Positions 7,552 to 15,245 of a DNA stretch of 39,877 nucleotides are shown one piece after another (within the stretch, counting starts at the first letter, position 1; each line of letters opens with the position of its first letter). Source of the DNA: a bacterium (GTDB lineage Bacteria > Auribacterota > UBA3054); the NCBI GenBank assembly GCA_017649705.1, contig JAGCGH010000109.1, positions 1 through 39,877 of the forward strand, written 5' to 3'. Below the pieces are notes generated by a model that was not told the DNA's origin, ran no database searches, and saw only the letters and a list, made by a program, of their open reading frames with translations. The translations under genes and the position numbers were made by a program.

Positions 7552-10413
7552 ATGAAAAAGATGTTATTGGCGCTGGCAGTGGTTATGTCGGTTTTTGTCT
7601 GCAGCGCGAAAGAGTACTCCAGCGCTTCAGACTGGCCCTGCGAGGTTAAAACGGAAGGAACGACCTTCCAGATCTTTGAGCCCAGCGTGGAGCTTTTTTC
7701 CGGCAACAACCTCAAGCTCCGCTCCGCTGTGGCGATCCAGAAAGCCGCCACAACCAACGAGCCGATCTACGGCGCGATCTGGATCACGGCGCTTTCCAGC
7801 AACGACACCGTCAACCGCAAGGTCGTCTGCGACAGCATGAGGGTCGCCAAGTTCAAATGCCCGGACGCGGAGGATATGGAGATATCCTACGCCGCCGATC
7901 TGCAGAACGCCCTTAAGACGGTGGAAATGACCTTGGACCTCGACTACGTTCTGCGCCTCGAAAAGGAAGAGGCCGCCCAGACAAGGAACGAGGCTGAGCT
8001 TTTGAACGATCCCCCCAAGATCCTCTGCGTCACCAACGCGACGGTTCTGGTGGAGATCGACGGCGCGCCCATTATGCGCAAATTGGACGATGCCGGAAAA
8101 TACGAAGCGGTCGCCAACACGCCTTTCTGCCTGGTCTTCGACACCACGAAGAACTGCTACTACCTGAAGGGCGCCAACTACTGGCTCACGGCTCCCAATC
8201 TTCAGAGCGACTTTTTCCTGATCGCCAAAGTCCCGGATGAAGTCAAGAGTTACGGCGAGTCGCTCGAGCTTACGGATGAGGAAAAGGAAAGCTTCAAGGA
8301 TTCCGTCTCCACCATAGTTCCGAAAGTCATCGTGGTCACCGAGCCCACGGAACTCATAGCGATCGACGGAGTCCCCAGATACAAGAACGTGGAGGGGACC
8401 GACATCATGTACGCGGAGAACACGGACAACGACCTCTTCTACTGCGCCGCCGATTCCAGGCTCTACGTGCTTCTGTCCGGCCGCTGGTACGTTCACAACC
8501 AGAGCGACGATTCCTGGGAATTCGTCGCCCCCGACAAACTTCCCTCCGGCTTCTACAAGATGAACGCCCAGAACGGTAAAGAAAGCGTTCTGCCGCACAT
8601 TAAGGGAACCCCCGAGGCGAAGGAAGCGGTGGCTGACACTTACGTCCCGCAGACCGTGAAAGTCGCCCGCAAGGCCGAGGAAGTCCCGGAAGTGGTTTAC
8701 GACGGAACTCCCCAGTTCAAGGAGATCCCGGAGGCTTATCCGGTGGCTTACGCTGTCAATACGCCCCACGACATCATCCGTGTCAACGACCGCTATTACC
8801 TTTGCGAAAACGCCATCTGGTACGAATCTGTCGACCCTGTCACCGGCTGGCAGGTCTGTATCAATGTTCCCAGCGTCATCTATTCCATTCCCCCGGCTTA
8901 TCCCGTATACCACGTGCGCTACGTCAGAGTGTACAACTACACTCCCGATTACGTTTACGTCGGTTATTATCCCGGATACGTCGGATGCTTCGTGGACCGC
9001 GGCGTAGTTGTCTACGGCACGGGCTACCGCTACGCGCCCTGGGTGGGCACTTACTATTATCCCTGGCCGGCCACTTTCGGCTTCGGCGTTTCCTACAGCT
9101 TAGGCTTCGGATGGGGCTTCAACATTAGTTGGGGCGCGCCCATCGGCTGGGTCGGCTTCGGGTTCTGCTGGAGCAACTACCACTGGGGCTGGCGTCATCA
9201 CCATCGCTGGCACGGCGGACACTGCCACTGGTGGGGCAGAGGCTGCGGCCCCTGGGACCACCACCACGTCTACCGCCGCCACGGCCACGGCTGCGGCGAC
9301 AGGTATCATCACGGGAAGCATTGCCCGGGCGGCAAACCCGGCCCCGGACAGCCGCCTAGGAAAGCCCCTGCCGGACGCTACCTTGTTGACGAGCCCGTCA
9401 AGAGCGCCAACCGTCCCGGCGTATCGGCCGGCACCCGCAATTCCAGACAGAGCATCGGCAATCCGCTTCAGACCGGCCTGAGAGCCGACAAGAACGGCAA
9501 CATTTACACCGGCTCCTCCAGGAGCAGCCGGGTCGGCACGCCCGCCAGCGGCTCCACGAGAGTCGGCACGCCTTCCAGCGGTTCCACTAGGGTCGGCACG
9601 CCCGCCAGCGGCTCCACGAGAGTCGGCACGCCTTCCAGCGGTTCCACTAGGGTCGGCACGCCTTCCAGCGGTTCCACGAGAGTCGGCACGCCTTCCAGCG
9701 GTTCCACTAGGGTCGGCACGCCCTCCAGCGGCTCCACTAGAGTCGGCACGCCCTCCAGCGGTTCCACGAGAGTCGGCACGCCCTCCAGCGGCTCCACTAG
9801 AGTCGGCACCTCCAGCGGTTCCACGAGAGTCGGCACCACCGTTGGCGGCAGCACCACCACAAGGACCGGCAGTTCCGGCGCCACGAGAGTTGGAACGCCT
9901 GTCAGCGGCGGATCTTCCACCGTGAGGACCGGAAGCTCCAGCGGCTCCACGATCCCCGTGGCCGGCCGCGTTGACACTTCCTCTTCCAGCGGCAGCAGCA
10001 CCACCAGGACTGCTACGCCCGTCAACCAGACCCGCAGGGTCAACAACCCCAGCGTCATCAGGAACACCGGTTCCGGCAGGTCCGGCAGCGGCTCCACTAT
10101 CCGCTCCGGCAACAGCGGCGGCAGATCCGGCAGCGGCGCCGGGCGCCAGGGTGCCAGGACCAGTTCCTTCTCCGCGCCTTCCGGCTTCTCCGGTTCCAGC
10201 GCTGTTAGAACCGGCAGCAGCCTGGGCAGCGCTTCCAGGATGAGCTCCGGCATGGGCGGCGGTTCCAGAATGAGCTCCGGCATGGGCGGCGGCGCCAGAA
10301 TGAGCTCCGGCATGGGGAGCGGCGCCAGAATGGGCGGCGGCGGCGGAGCGCGCATGGGCGGCGGCATGGGCGGTGCCAGAATGGGCGGCGGAGGCCGCGG
10401 CGGCCGCAGATAA
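7552..10413 (+). CDS. Secreted 'carbohydrate-binding family V/XII'-type protein with repeats
   Basis: 953 residues. I chose ATG 7552 (AGGAGG at 7539-7544, then signal peptide MKKMLLALAVVMSVFVCSA) over an in-frame ATG at 7489 that lies inside the DUF362 gene and the promoter. The middle has modules of the pattern 'TEPTELIAIDGVP...ENTDNDLFY...LLSGRWY...LPSGFY', repeated with variation. It then has a Tyr/Gly-rich stretch (PPAYPVYHVRYVRVYNYTP, YVYVGYYPGYVG, VVYGTGYRYAPW), as I recall from proteins annotated 'carbohydrate-binding family V/XII', whose function is not established. A His/Trp/Gly/Cys-rich segment (nt about 9160-9330) may bind metal. A 10-residue repeat RVGTPSSGST (nt 9529-9825) and a C-terminal Met/Gly/Arg repeat follow. 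A surface or periplasmic structural role is inference. The gene is a monocistron ending in a strong terminator. Confidence 0.75.
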   Translation: MKKMLLALAVVMSVFVCSAKEYSSASDWPCEVKTEGTTFQIFEPSVELFSGNNLKLRSAVAIQKAATTNEPIYGAIWITALSSNDTVNRKVVCDSMRVAKFKCPDAEDMEISYAADLQNALKTVEMTLDLDYVLRLEKEEAAQTRNEAELLNDPPKILCVTNATVLVEIDGAPIMRKLDDAGKYEAVANTPFCLVFDTTKNCYYLKGANYWLTAPNLQSDFFLIAKVPDEVKSYGESLELTDEEKESFKDSVSTIVPKVIVVTEPTELIAIDGVPRYKNVEGTDIMYAENTDNDLFYCAADSRLYVLLSGRWYVHNQSDDSWEFVAPDKLPSGFYKMNAQNGKESVLPHIKGTPEAKEAVADTYVPQTVKVARKAEEVPEVVYDGTPQFKEIPEAYPVAYAVNTPHDIIRVNDRYYLCENAIWYESVDPVTGWQVCINVPSVIYSIPPAYPVYHVRYVRVYNYTPDYVYVGYYPGYVGCFVDRGVVVYGTGYRYAPWVGTYYYPWPATFGFGVSYSLGFGWGFNISWGAPIGWVGFGFCWSNYHWGWRHHHRWHGGHCHWWGRGCGPWDHHHVYRRHGHGCGDRYHHGKHCPGGKPGPGQPPRKAPAGRYLVDEPVKSANRPGVSAGTRNSRQSIGNPLQTGLRADKNGNIYTGSSRSSRVGTPASGSTRVGTPSSGSTRVGTPASGSTRVGTPSSGSTRVGTPSSGSTRVGTPSSGSTRVGTPSSGSTRVGTPSSGSTRVGTPSSGSTRVGTSSGSTRVGTTVGGSTTTRTGSSGATRVGTPVSGGSSTVRTGSSSGSTIPVAGRVDTSSSSGSSTTRTATPVNQTRRVNNPSVIRNTGSGRSGSGSTIRSGNSGGRSGSGAGRQGARTSSFSAPSGFSGSSAVRTGSSLGSASRMSSGMGGGSRMSSGMGGGARMSSGMGSGARMGGGGGARMGGGMGGARMGGGGRGGRR
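9529..9825 (+). repeat. 30-bp in-frame tandem repeat (RVGTPSSGST)
   Basis: Nine full 30-base units (9529-9798) and one 27-base unit encode RVGTP(A/S)SGST. There is a higher-order 60-base period: bases 9541-9600 and 9601-9660 are identical, and 9661-9720 differ at only a few positions. This pattern points to recent expansion by slippage or unequal crossing-over, so copy number may vary between strains. Confidence 0.95.
10237..10326 (+). repeat. 30-bp repeat encoding RMSSGMGGGS
   Basis: Three consecutive 30-base units encode RMSSGMGGG(S/A), followed by shorter RMGGG units up to the stop codon. The result is a Met/Gly/Arg-rich, low-complexity basic tail ending in GGRGGRR. Confidence 0.9.
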
Positions 10414-10434
10414 AAGCGAAACTATTCCGCGAAA

Positions 10435-10470
10435 AAATAAAGGCTCCTTTCGGGAGCCTTTATTTTTTTT
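10435..10470. terminator. Bidirectional Rho-independent terminator
   Basis: A 13-base-pair stem (10435-10447 with 10453-10465) and TTTCG loop are followed by a T-run on the plus strand and preceded by an A-run, so it can stop transcription in both directions. It lies between convergent genes (7552-10413 plus, 10504-12672 minus). Confidence 0.9.
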
Positions 10471-10503
10471 AGTGATATTGCGCGGACGATTTTTAATGAA
10501 CGC

Positions 10504-12672
10504 TTATTCGTCCGCGTGACGGAGCGTGGTGCCCACGTGGGTGGAGGAGGGACGGTGGACCGGGCGCTTGTAGCCGGTCTTCTGTCCGCTGCTCTCGGCC
10601 TTGTTTTTCTTCATGGCGGCCAGCTGGTCGTCCCTTATTAGTTCGGGATCGAACCAGAAGACCTTGGGGTTGTCCTCGGGGCCAAGGTTGACGGTCTCCA
10701 GCCGCAGTATGGAAACGTCGGAGACGTCCACGTTGAAGCTGTGGGCGGAGTCGTTCTTGGCTTTGGTGCTGAAAAGTTTCTTGTCGTCGCCGTATACTTC
10801 GAATTTGACTTCGCCTTTCTTGCCGCGCTGGAAGCCGACTTTGCCCACGAATTTTTTCCAGCCTTTGTTGAGCCTGAAGATGTAGTAGGTGGGGGCCTGG
10901 GCGGTCAGGGAGTCGTTGTAGACGGCGTCTCTGGCGGCGGCGCTCTTGGCTTCAGGCTTGTCCAAGCTTTTGCTCTTGGCTTTTTCCCATTTGATGTAGG
11001 CCAAATAGACGTTGGTGGCGTCCAGGTCCACTTCCTCGATCATGATGGGGTCGGGCCGCGTTCCGTGCAGGCTCATGAAGAAGTCCCACTGCTCGGTCGT
11101 GAAGAATTCTTTCCTGACATCGTGGCCTGAATGGAGGGAGAGGCGGTCGATGAAATAGTTGATCTTTTCGTTCTGGGTCTTCAGGGGAGGATGCTCTATC
11201 TCGTGGAAATCCCGGAAGGCTTTCTTGACGTACTGCCAGCCGAGCTTTTCGCCCATGTCCCACATTTTCATGGCGTACTGCCAGGGGCCCATGATGAAGC
11301 CGTCTTTCCTTTCCAAGTCGGCGGTGCCTTTGAACCAGGTATCGCCGTTGGGCTTTGGCCCGGCCCAGGGTTTGTCGTCCACCGAGAGCCCCGGGGCCTG
11401 GACGGCGTACATCTGCAGCAGAGCGTGGGTGTATTCGTGTCCGGAGGGGGACCAGAGGGCGTTGTTGTAGTTGTGGGCGCCCTCGTGGACGAAAACGCCG
11501 CTCACAAGGTTTTCCTTGGCGTGGCGCCAGTTGGAGGAATAGAAGCCCGGCGTGACAAGAATGGGGCAGCCCGACCAGCCGCCGGCCCTGATCGACCAGT
11601 GGATGGGGGTCCAGATGGGGAAGACTTCCATCGCTCCCGGAGGAGCCCAGCCGGTCAGATCCTTCATGGCCGCGAAGGCGGCTTCCGTGTTCTGGACCAT
11701 GGCCTGGGCCACGGAGGGTCCGCCTACGGTCTTCAAGATATCTTTGTAAAGGGGAAGAATGACGTATTTGCCGCGGAAAATTGTAACTTCCGTGTTTTCC
11801 TCGAAGGAGAGGTTGTCGAAATAGACTTTGCCTTTGCTCATGCCGCCCTGGTTGTCTTCGATGTCCAGGTCTCCCAGGCGGCAGACTATTCTTACTTCAT
11901 GGGTGTTGCCGGTCATGACGTCCACGGTGTATTCCGTCCAGCCGGCGTTGGGGTCGGAGCCCACTTTCGGTCCCGTCTCGCTTTTGGCGTTGATGTATCC
12001 GCCGATGGTGGCTATGCAGTATTCGCTGTCGCCGGTGACGCCGCTGAGCCTTATGGAGCCTTTCAGAACGTAAGGCGTGAAGGGCTTGACCTTGATGGTC
12101 TGGGTCCAGTAGGCGTTGCAAAGTTCGTCGGAGGCGATGGAGACGCATTTCGAGCCGCCCAGCCCGGCGTCTTTTTCATAGACGAAGCGGGCGCTGCCGG
12201 AGGAGCCCCAGAAATCGGGATATTCGTCTCCGCTCTCAAAATTGCCGTTGCGCAGCCCCACCTGGTTGAACTGCTTGATGAGCTCCGGGCTGACTTTGCC
12301 GCCGGGGCTTACAATGATCGCCCTGAGTTTGGCGGAGTCGCTGAGAACGATGTCGCCGGTATATTCAAGGGAGAACTCGTTGGCGGGGCTTCCGTCCAGG
12401 GTGTACCTTATTTTGGAGCCGTCCGTGGGCAGGGCCAGGATCACTTTCGTGCGGCCGGTGAAATATTCGTCCCCGGCTATGAGCTGGGGAGGCATGGGCG
12501 GCAGGTCCGCGCGCTCCAAGGGAGCAAGGTTGGTGATGGTGGTGGAGTTCCAGTTGTTGCTGGTGGCTTTCAAAAAATAACGGTAGGCCACTTCCGCGGC
12601 GGTAGGGGCGCCCTGGGCGGCGAGGGCCGAGCCGAAAAGGAAAATCGCAAGATAGGTAAATGTTTTAGCCAT
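10504..12672 (-). CDS. Secreted M60-like zinc metallopeptidase with carbohydrate-binding modules
   Basis: 722 residues with signal peptide MAKTFTYLAIFLFGSALAAQG. In order: a chitobiase C-terminal-like domain (about 55-135, IRYTLDGSPA); a CBM4/9-like beta-sandwich (about 138-295, RNGNFESGDEYPDFW); a peptidase M60-like domain (about 300-545); and an NPCBM-like domain (about 555-680, FVGKVGFQRG, VKFEVYGDDKKLF). The zinc motif is HEGAH (396-400); Glu413 in GHEYTH fits the M60 pattern HExxH-x(8-28)-E, and W-SPSG and a downstream GWQYVKKAFRDFHE also fit. M60-like enzymes cleave glycosylated proteins such as mucins, which agrees with the binding modules; the exact substrate is inference. A basic-secretory-protein type zincin is a less likely alternative. 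No ribosome site precedes ATG 12672; the promoter suggests a leaderless mRNA. It is transcribed away from pal. Confidence 0.78.
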   Translation of the reverse strand: MAKTFTYLAIFLFGSALAAQGAPTAAEVAYRYFLKATSNNWNSTTITNLAPLERADLPPMPPQLIAGDEYFTGRTKVILALPTDGSKIRYTLDGSPANEFSLEYTGDIVLSDSAKLRAIIVSPGGKVSPELIKQFNQVGLRNGNFESGDEYPDFWGSSGSARFVYEKDAGLGGSKCVSIASDELCNAYWTQTIKVKPFTPYVLKGSIRLSGVTGDSEYCIATIGGYINAKSETGPKVGSDPNAGWTEYTVDVMTGNTHEVRIVCRLGDLDIEDNQGGMSKGKVYFDNLSFEENTEVTIFRGKYVILPLYKDILKTVGGPSVAQAMVQNTEAAFAAMKDLTGWAPPGAMEVFPIWTPIHWSIRAGGWSGCPILVTPGFYSSNWRHAKENLVSGVFVHEGAHNYNNALWSPSGHEYTHALLQMYAVQAPGLSVDDKPWAGPKPNGDTWFKGTADLERKDGFIMGPWQYAMKMWDMGEKLGWQYVKKAFRDFHEIEHPPLKTQNEKINYFIDRLSLHSGHDVRKEFFTTEQWDFFMSLHGTRPDPIMIEEVDLDATNVYLAYIKWEKAKSKSLDKPEAKSAAARDAVYNDSLTAQAPTYYIFRLNKGWKKFVGKVGFQRGKKGEVKFEVYGDDKKLFSTKAKNDSAHSFNVDVSDVSILRLETVNLGPEDNPKVFWFDPELIRDDQLAAMKKNKAESSGQKTGYKRPVHRPSSTHVGTTLRHADE

Positions 12673-12677
12673 GATTT

Positions 12678-12706
12678 GATTATATCAAAAACACAGGGTT
12701 TTTAAA
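12678..12706 (-). promoter_or_regulatory. Promoter giving a leaderless transcript of the M60-like gene
   Basis: Read on the minus strand, a perfect TATAAT (about 12679-12684) stands 6 bases before the ATG, with a weak TTTAAA about 16 bases further upstream. Normal initiation about 7 bases after the -10 box would fall on the A of the ATG itself. No Shine-Dalgarno sequence is visible. Confidence 0.5.
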
Positions 12707-12746
12707 CTGCGGCGGCGGGGATTTATGGGGAAGTCCGAAAGGCGCA

Positions 12747-12778
12747 TTGAAAAAAGACCTTTTATTTGATACCATAAT
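12747..12778 (+). promoter_or_regulatory. Predicted promoter for pal
   Basis: TTGAAA (12747-12752) is followed after 17 bases by TACCAT (12770-12775), which overlaps a CATAAT alternative (12773-12778). It lies in the intergenic region between the divergent M60-like and pal genes, leaving an AT-rich leader of about 50 bases with TGGAGG before the ATG at 12835. Confidence 0.5.
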
Positions 12779-12834
12779 CACATAAATAAAACCATAAACA
12801 GAAATTAACAACTTACCTTTTTGGAGGCAAATTT

Positions 12835-13410
12835 ATGTTGCGTACTCTTTTCGCGGCTCTTTTACTCTGCTTGGTCTTAACCGGCTGCGGTAACAAGGAA
12901 GAAGTTCCGGCCACCGAGATCAACCCTTGGGGTCTCAATGACGACGGCGCCATTTTAGGCTCCGGCGGCGGAAGCGATTATATGCCCGGCGACATGCCCG
13001 TGGGCATGAGCGGGACTACTTTCTACGCTCCCGGCCAGTATCCCGATCCGAAGATCGCGGCTGAAGCTCAGGCTGCTTTGCGCACGCTTTACTTCAAATA
13101 CAACAGCTACGATATCCAGCCCGCCGAGGAAGCCATCATCCAGGGCGCCGCTGTCTTCATGAAAAAGTATCCCAAGCTGGCTCTTAAGATCGAAGGCCAC
13201 TGCGACGAACGCGGCACCGCCGAATACAACATGGCCCTTGGCTCCCGCAGAGCCGGCGCGGTCAGAGAATACATGGCCAACCTGGGCGTGGACGGCTATC
13301 GCCTTGAGATAGTCAGCTACGGCGAAGAGCAGCCGGCCGTTCCTGGCAACACTGAAGAAGCCTACGCCAAGAACCGCCGCGCCGAATTCAAGATCGGCGA
13401 CCTGCGCTAA
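12835..13410 (+). CDS. pal: Peptidoglycan-associated lipoprotein Pal (OmpA-like domain)
   Basis: 191 residues. MLRTLFAALLLCLVLTGC is a lipoprotein signal with lipobox LTGC, so Cys18 would be lipidated and the protein anchored in the outer membrane. After a flexible Gly/Pro segment the OmpA/Pal domain spans about 80-190: LYFKYNSYDIQPAEE, then KIEGHCDERGTAEYNMALG and SRRAGAVREYM, and finally NRRAEFKI. The CDERGTAEYN block is the hallmark of Pal and carries residues that bind the diaminopimelate peptide of peptidoglycan in this family. In other bacteria Pal works with TolB and the TolQRA complex in outer-membrane constriction; no tol genes are visible here. GGAGG at 12823-12827 sets the start. 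A terminator follows at once, so pal can be made separately from the next gene. Confidence 0.92.
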   Translation: MLRTLFAALLLCLVLTGCGNKEEVPATEINPWGLNDDGAILGSGGGSDYMPGDMPVGMSGTTFYAPGQYPDPKIAAEAQAALRTLYFKYNSYDIQPAEEAIIQGAAVFMKKYPKLALKIEGHCDERGTAEYNMALGSRRAGAVREYMANLGVDGYRLEIVSYGEEQPAVPGNTEEAYAKNRRAEFKIGDLR

Positions 13411-13426
13411 AAAACAAAAAACTCAC

Positions 13427-13456
13427 AAGGCCGGGCTTAAAAGGTCCGGCCTTTTC
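13427..13456 (+). terminator. Rho-independent terminator after pal
   Basis: The stem AAGGCCGG (13427-13434) pairs with CCGGCCTT (13446-13453), followed by a short T-run. It ends about 11 bases before the start of the next gene, so read-through would be partial; it may set the ratio of the two lipoproteins. Confidence 0.8.
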
Positions 13457-13466
13457 ATAGGAAATT

Positions 13467-14276
13467 ATGCTGAATACTAAAACCATCTTCGCGCTTTTTG
13501 CCAGCGCGGTCATACTGGTTGGCTGCACCACTCCCGACACGGTAACCCCCGAACAGATCCAGATCGCCAAGCTGCGCACGGAGCTGACGCGGACTTCCTC
13601 CGACACGAAAAGCCTTGTGAACCAGATCGAGGATCTCTCCTCCCGCTGCAGAAGCCTCGAAAGCGAGAACGCCTCACTGAGGAACATGCTCAGCCAGACC
13701 CAGAGCTCCCTGAGGGACGTGTCCTCCAAGGTCTCCGAAACTCAGCAGGGCGTCAGGGAGCTTGCCAAAACATCCTCCCGCACCGAAGACATCGCGGCTT
13801 TGAACAAGGCTTACAACCAGATCGTGGCCCAGCTTAAAAATATGAACGAGGCGACGCTGGAATCCCAGCGCAAGACCGACAAGAACCTCCAGGTCATCCA
13901 GGGCGACGCCAAGACGCTCCAGGGATACATCAACGAGAACCGCACCAAGCTCGCGCAGCTGGAAGCCAGGCTCTCGGAAGTCGATTCCCGCGCCAGGCAG
14001 GCGGCCCAGCAGGCGGCTCAGCGCCAGACCTCCTCTTCTTCCGGCTCCGGCTCTTCCTCCTCTGCCCAGCAGATCGTCAGGACCGGCAAGCCCAGTTCCC
14101 CCAACATCAGCTACGATTCTCTCTATGAGCACGTGGTGGCCGCCGGGGAAAGCATTTGGATGATCGCCAGGGACTACGGCGTGACGATCACGGACATTTA
14201 CAACGTCAACCCTGACCTAACCTCCACCTCCCTGAGGGTCGGCCAGAAGATCCGCGTTCCCAAACGTCAGGAATGA
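13467..14276 (+). CDS. Lipoprotein with coiled coil and C-terminal LysM domain
   Basis: 269 residues. The signal MLNTKTIFALFASAVILVGC ends in lipobox LVGC (Cys20). Residues about 30-190 form a long heptad-rich coiled coil (LRTELTRTSSDTKSLVNQIE, LSSRCRSLESENASLRNML). A Ser/Gly linker (SSSSGSGSSSS) follows, then a LysM domain at about 220-265 (HVVAAGESIWMIARDYGV, DIYNVNPDL, LRVGQKIRVP), which binds N-acetylglucosamine of peptidoglycan. The position directly after pal recalls the tol-pal operons, where a coiled-coil periplasmic protein (YbgF/CpoB) follows pal; here the TPR part is replaced by LysM, so this is an analogue at best. AGGA at 13459-13462 precedes ATG 13467. A role linking the outer membrane to the cell wall is inferred. 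Confidence 0.85.
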   Translation: MLNTKTIFALFASAVILVGCTTPDTVTPEQIQIAKLRTELTRTSSDTKSLVNQIEDLSSRCRSLESENASLRNMLSQTQSSLRDVSSKVSETQQGVRELAKTSSRTEDIAALNKAYNQIVAQLKNMNEATLESQRKTDKNLQVIQGDAKTLQGYINENRTKLAQLEARLSEVDSRARQAAQQAAQRQTSSSSGSGSSSSAQQIVRTGKPSSPNISYDSLYEHVVAAGESIWMIARDYGVTITDIYNVNPDLTSTSLRVGQKIRVPKRQE

Positions 14277-14308
14277 GCGGAAGCTCCCCTTGCTTGTTTT
14301 TCCAAAAT

Positions 14309-14335
14309 AGCCGCTTGTGAAAGCGGCTCTTTATT
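14309..14335 (+). terminator. Hairpin after the LysM lipoprotein gene
   Basis: A perfect 8-bp stem (AGCCGCTT, 14309-14316, with AAGCGGCT, 14321-14328) and GTGA loop are followed by CTTTATT. The T-tract is short and interrupted, so it is a weak terminator. It lies only a few bases before the GT2 start codon and could also hinder ribosome access there. Confidence 0.6.
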
Positions 14336-14339
14336 CCTG

Positions 14340-15245
14340 ATGCCCGCGCCTCTCGTTTCCATAGTCCTGCCGCTGTACAACGGACGCCTCTTTGTCGAAG
14401 AGACGTTGAGATCCGTAGCCGAACAGAGTTTCAAGGAGGCGGAGCTCATCGTTGTGGACGACGGTTCCTCTGACGACGGCCCCGCTTTCGTGGAGGAGTT
14501 TTGCCATTCTTCGGCTGATCCCGTGCTCAATTCCCTGAAACTCATCAGGGAGGAGAACGCCGGAGTGGCCGCGGCCAGGAACCGCGGGATATCCGAAAGC
14601 TCCGGGAAATACGTCGCGCTCCTTGATCAGGACGACATCTGGGAAAAGGAAAGGCTTTCCGCAATGGTGGAAAAATTGACCGCCGAGGGCGCGCGCTGGG
14701 GCTATTCGGCTTTTTACCGTTTTTACGCCGACGGAAGAAAAGTTTTGAAGGCCGACGGCTCCGGCGACAGGGGCGAAACGCTGAAAAGGATCGTGGAAGG
14801 ACGTCTTTTTATCCCGCCTTCCGCGGCGCTTATAGAAAAGTCGCTGCTTGAGGAAATAAAAGGCTTCGTGCCAGAGTTCGCGCCCAGCGACGACTGGGAT
14901 CTTTTTCTGAAGCTGGCGGAGAAGGAGATGGGCGCCTACGCGGCGGATCCTCTTGTCAGATTCCGCTCCCACAAGACCTCCACGGGAAAGCGTCAGCGGG
15001 ACCGCATATTTTTGGCGCAAAGGGAAGTTTTCAAGCTGCACGAGGAAACTTTGAAAGGCTTGGTGCCTAATTCCGCCTTGCGCCGCCGGCTGGGCAGCAT
15101 TCATCTGCATCTGGCCCAGGTCGCCTGCGAAAAAGGCATGAAAGAAGAGGCCGGGGAGCATTTCAGGTCCGCCCTGAAGGCGCGGCCCTTCCGGGTCAAG
15201 GCCTGGTGGAAATTCCTAAGATTTCATTTGGGGATGAAAATATGA
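14340..15245 (+). CDS. GT2-family glycosyltransferase
   Basis: 301 residues, GT-A fold inverting glycosyltransferase. The N-terminal nucleotide-sugar binding part reads VSIVLPLYNGRLFVEETL and ELIVVDDGSSDDG; then ENAGVAAARNRGI, and the metal-binding acidic motif ALLDQDDIWEKE. These are classic for GT2 enzymes that add sugars to LPS core or O-antigen. There is no transmembrane segment, so it acts at the inner face of the cytoplasmic membrane. ATG 14340 has no recognisable Shine-Dalgarno sequence and is preceded by a hairpin. The 3' end overlaps the next start by ATGA (15242-15245), meaning translational coupling with the GT9 gene. It is the first gene of a GT2-GT9-kinase-Nudix operon; the sugar specificity is unknown. 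Confidence 0.9.
   Translation: MPAPLVSIVLPLYNGRLFVEETLRSVAEQSFKEAELIVVDDGSSDDGPAFVEEFCHSSADPVLNSLKLIREENAGVAAARNRGISESSGKYVALLDQDDIWEKERLSAMVEKLTAEGARWGYSAFYRFYADGRKVLKADGSGDRGETLKRIVEGRLFIPPSAALIEKSLLEEIKGFVPEFAPSDDWDLFLKLAEKEMGAYAADPLVRFRSHKTSTGKRQRDRIFLAQREVFKLHEETLKGLVPNSALRRRLGSIHLHLAQVACEKGMKEEAGEHFRSALKARPFRVKAWWKFLRFHLGMKI

Noticed and set aside
9529..9825. Possible CRISPR array
   Set aside because: The units are contiguous without unique spacers, and they encode an in-frame protein repeat. The same applies to 19904-20743.
9504..10367. Minus-strand open frame of 287 codons, Pro/Leu/Glu/Val-rich
   Set aside because: It is the antisense shadow of the GC-rich 30-bp repeats; it has no ribosome site and no domain, and the plus-strand protein is well supported.
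11131..12705. Plus-strand open frame of 524 codons opposite the M60-like gene
   Set aside because: Composition is an antisense artefact of GC-rich codons; the minus frame has a signal peptide, HExxH and binding modules.
15206..15241. Upstream start (ATG 15206) for the GT9 enzyme
   Set aside because: ATG 15242 overlaps the GT2 stop as ATGA and starts the conserved family N-terminus.
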